DNA of 64,000 bases from CAVUCH01 sp963739995 (GTDB lineage Bacteria; Acidobacteriota; Vicinamibacteria; Vicinamibacterales; JAENWD01). A program made the position numbers and the translations under genes. This document shows, one piece after another, positions 63,748 through 64,000 of this stretch; position 1 is the first letter of the stretch; the number at the start of each line of letters is the position of its first letter. The notes beneath the pieces were generated by a model. It did not search any database. It was given only the letters and a program-made list of their open reading frames with translations, and had not been told where the DNA came from. The DNA lies in the NCBI GenBank assembly GCA_963739995.1, contig CAVUCH010000011.1:74416-138415 (forward strand). Reading direction: 5' to 3'.

Positions 63748-63882
63748 GTACTCCCCCTACGCTTCGGGTGCGATCGCGCCTGTCTCACTGCATCGTCTGC
63801 GTGCAGATTATGCCGATGGAGCTGGGCTGCGGACCTGGCATGATTTGGCGTTTGGCGATTGGCAGCAAGAAGGCACCTGGGA

Positions 63883-64000
63883 TCATTGCGACTCCTCGGT
63901 GCCGCCAACGCGACCAGGGCGTAATGCGTCCAACGTCGGCGGGTGGCGCCAGCAGTACCAGGCAATTGCCACGGTGAACGGCACCAGCGCGACACCGAAC
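63883..64000 (-). CDS. 3' end of a membrane protein (partial, runs off the window)
   Basis: On the minus strand from the window edge the frame reads FGVALVPFTVAIAWYCWRHP, then PTLDALRPGRVGGTEESQ and TGA (63885-63883). It begins with a hydrophobic helix ending in an aromatic-basic border, then a short soluble tail, as in the C-terminus of an integral membrane protein. Only about 38 residues are visible, so no family can be assigned. The stop is 136 bp upstream of the serine-hydrolase start on the same strand. Confidence 0.5.
   Translation of the reverse strand, partial: FGVALVPFTVAIAWYCWRHPPTLDALRPGRVGGTEESQ

Noticed and set aside
1..64000. CRISPR array, prophage or insertion sequence with transposase
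   Set aside because: No regularly spaced repeats, Cas, integrase, capsid or transposase proteins were seen on either strand. The only mobile-looking DNA is the non-coding palindromic family.

Overview
GC-rich (about two thirds G+C by eye), gene-dense chromosomal DNA of an Acidobacteriota bacterium, most likely a soil Vicinamibacteria-type organism. The assignment rests on gene families: a PadR regulator overlapping a MacB/FtsX-like permease of the 'acidobacterial duplicated orphan permease' type (54412-57542), a group of Hanks-type kinases with WD40-like PD40 propellers, a large Oar-like TonB receptor with a carboxypeptidase-regulatory N-domain, and a TIGR03118-like secreted protein. No phage, integrase, transposase, CRISPR array, rRNA or intact tRNA was seen.

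Layout. 1-9,000: housekeeping and redox genes: DEAD-box helicase, MerR-TPR regulator, glucokinase, secreted Xaa-Pro-type peptidase, a lone transhydrogenase alpha-1 subunit, and the ergothioneine pair egtB-egtD. 9,000-14,700: thiS-thiG, a coiled-coil methyltransferase, DUF3108 protein, L-2-hydroxyglutarate oxidase-like protein and dTDP-4-dehydrorhamnose reductase. 14,700-25,500: dicarboxylate symporter, DUF2911 protein, sugar aminotransferase and gmd (surface polysaccharide), smpB, pdxA, ricT, holB and a frameshifted PBP1A. 25,500-31,800: TonB receptor behind a clear sigma70 promoter with tandem-duplicated upstream sequence, then a TPR protein. 31,800-54,300: signalling island with five kinase-PD40 genes (one pair created by a 3.7-kb tandem duplication), an FHA-winged-helix regulator, a secreted HExxH protein, two membrane proteins and a frameshifted rhomboid protease flanked by patatin-like C-terminal remnants. 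54,300-64,000: PadR-permease operon, secreted propeller protein, HDAC-family deacetylase, zinc-ribbon protein, ABC substrate-binding lipoprotein and a class C beta-lactamase-like hydrolase.

Two features stand out. First, four copies of a roughly 135-170 bp palindromic element (11607, 29845, 31336, 62232) share a conserved core but carry two types of terminal inverted repeat. Most ends carry an inward-reading TAG, and three unrelated genes stop exactly on that TAG. Second, single-base frameshifts are frequent, and densest in the tandem duplication. This could mean poor polishing of a repeat in a long-read assembly or real decay, so the broken genes should be read with that in mind.

The genes mostly work in small units: egtBD, thiSG, gmd with the aminotransferase, holB-ricT-pdxA-smpB on one strand, and padR-permease. 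The kinase/FHA neighbours could form a phospho-threonine signalling route. That last point is inference.
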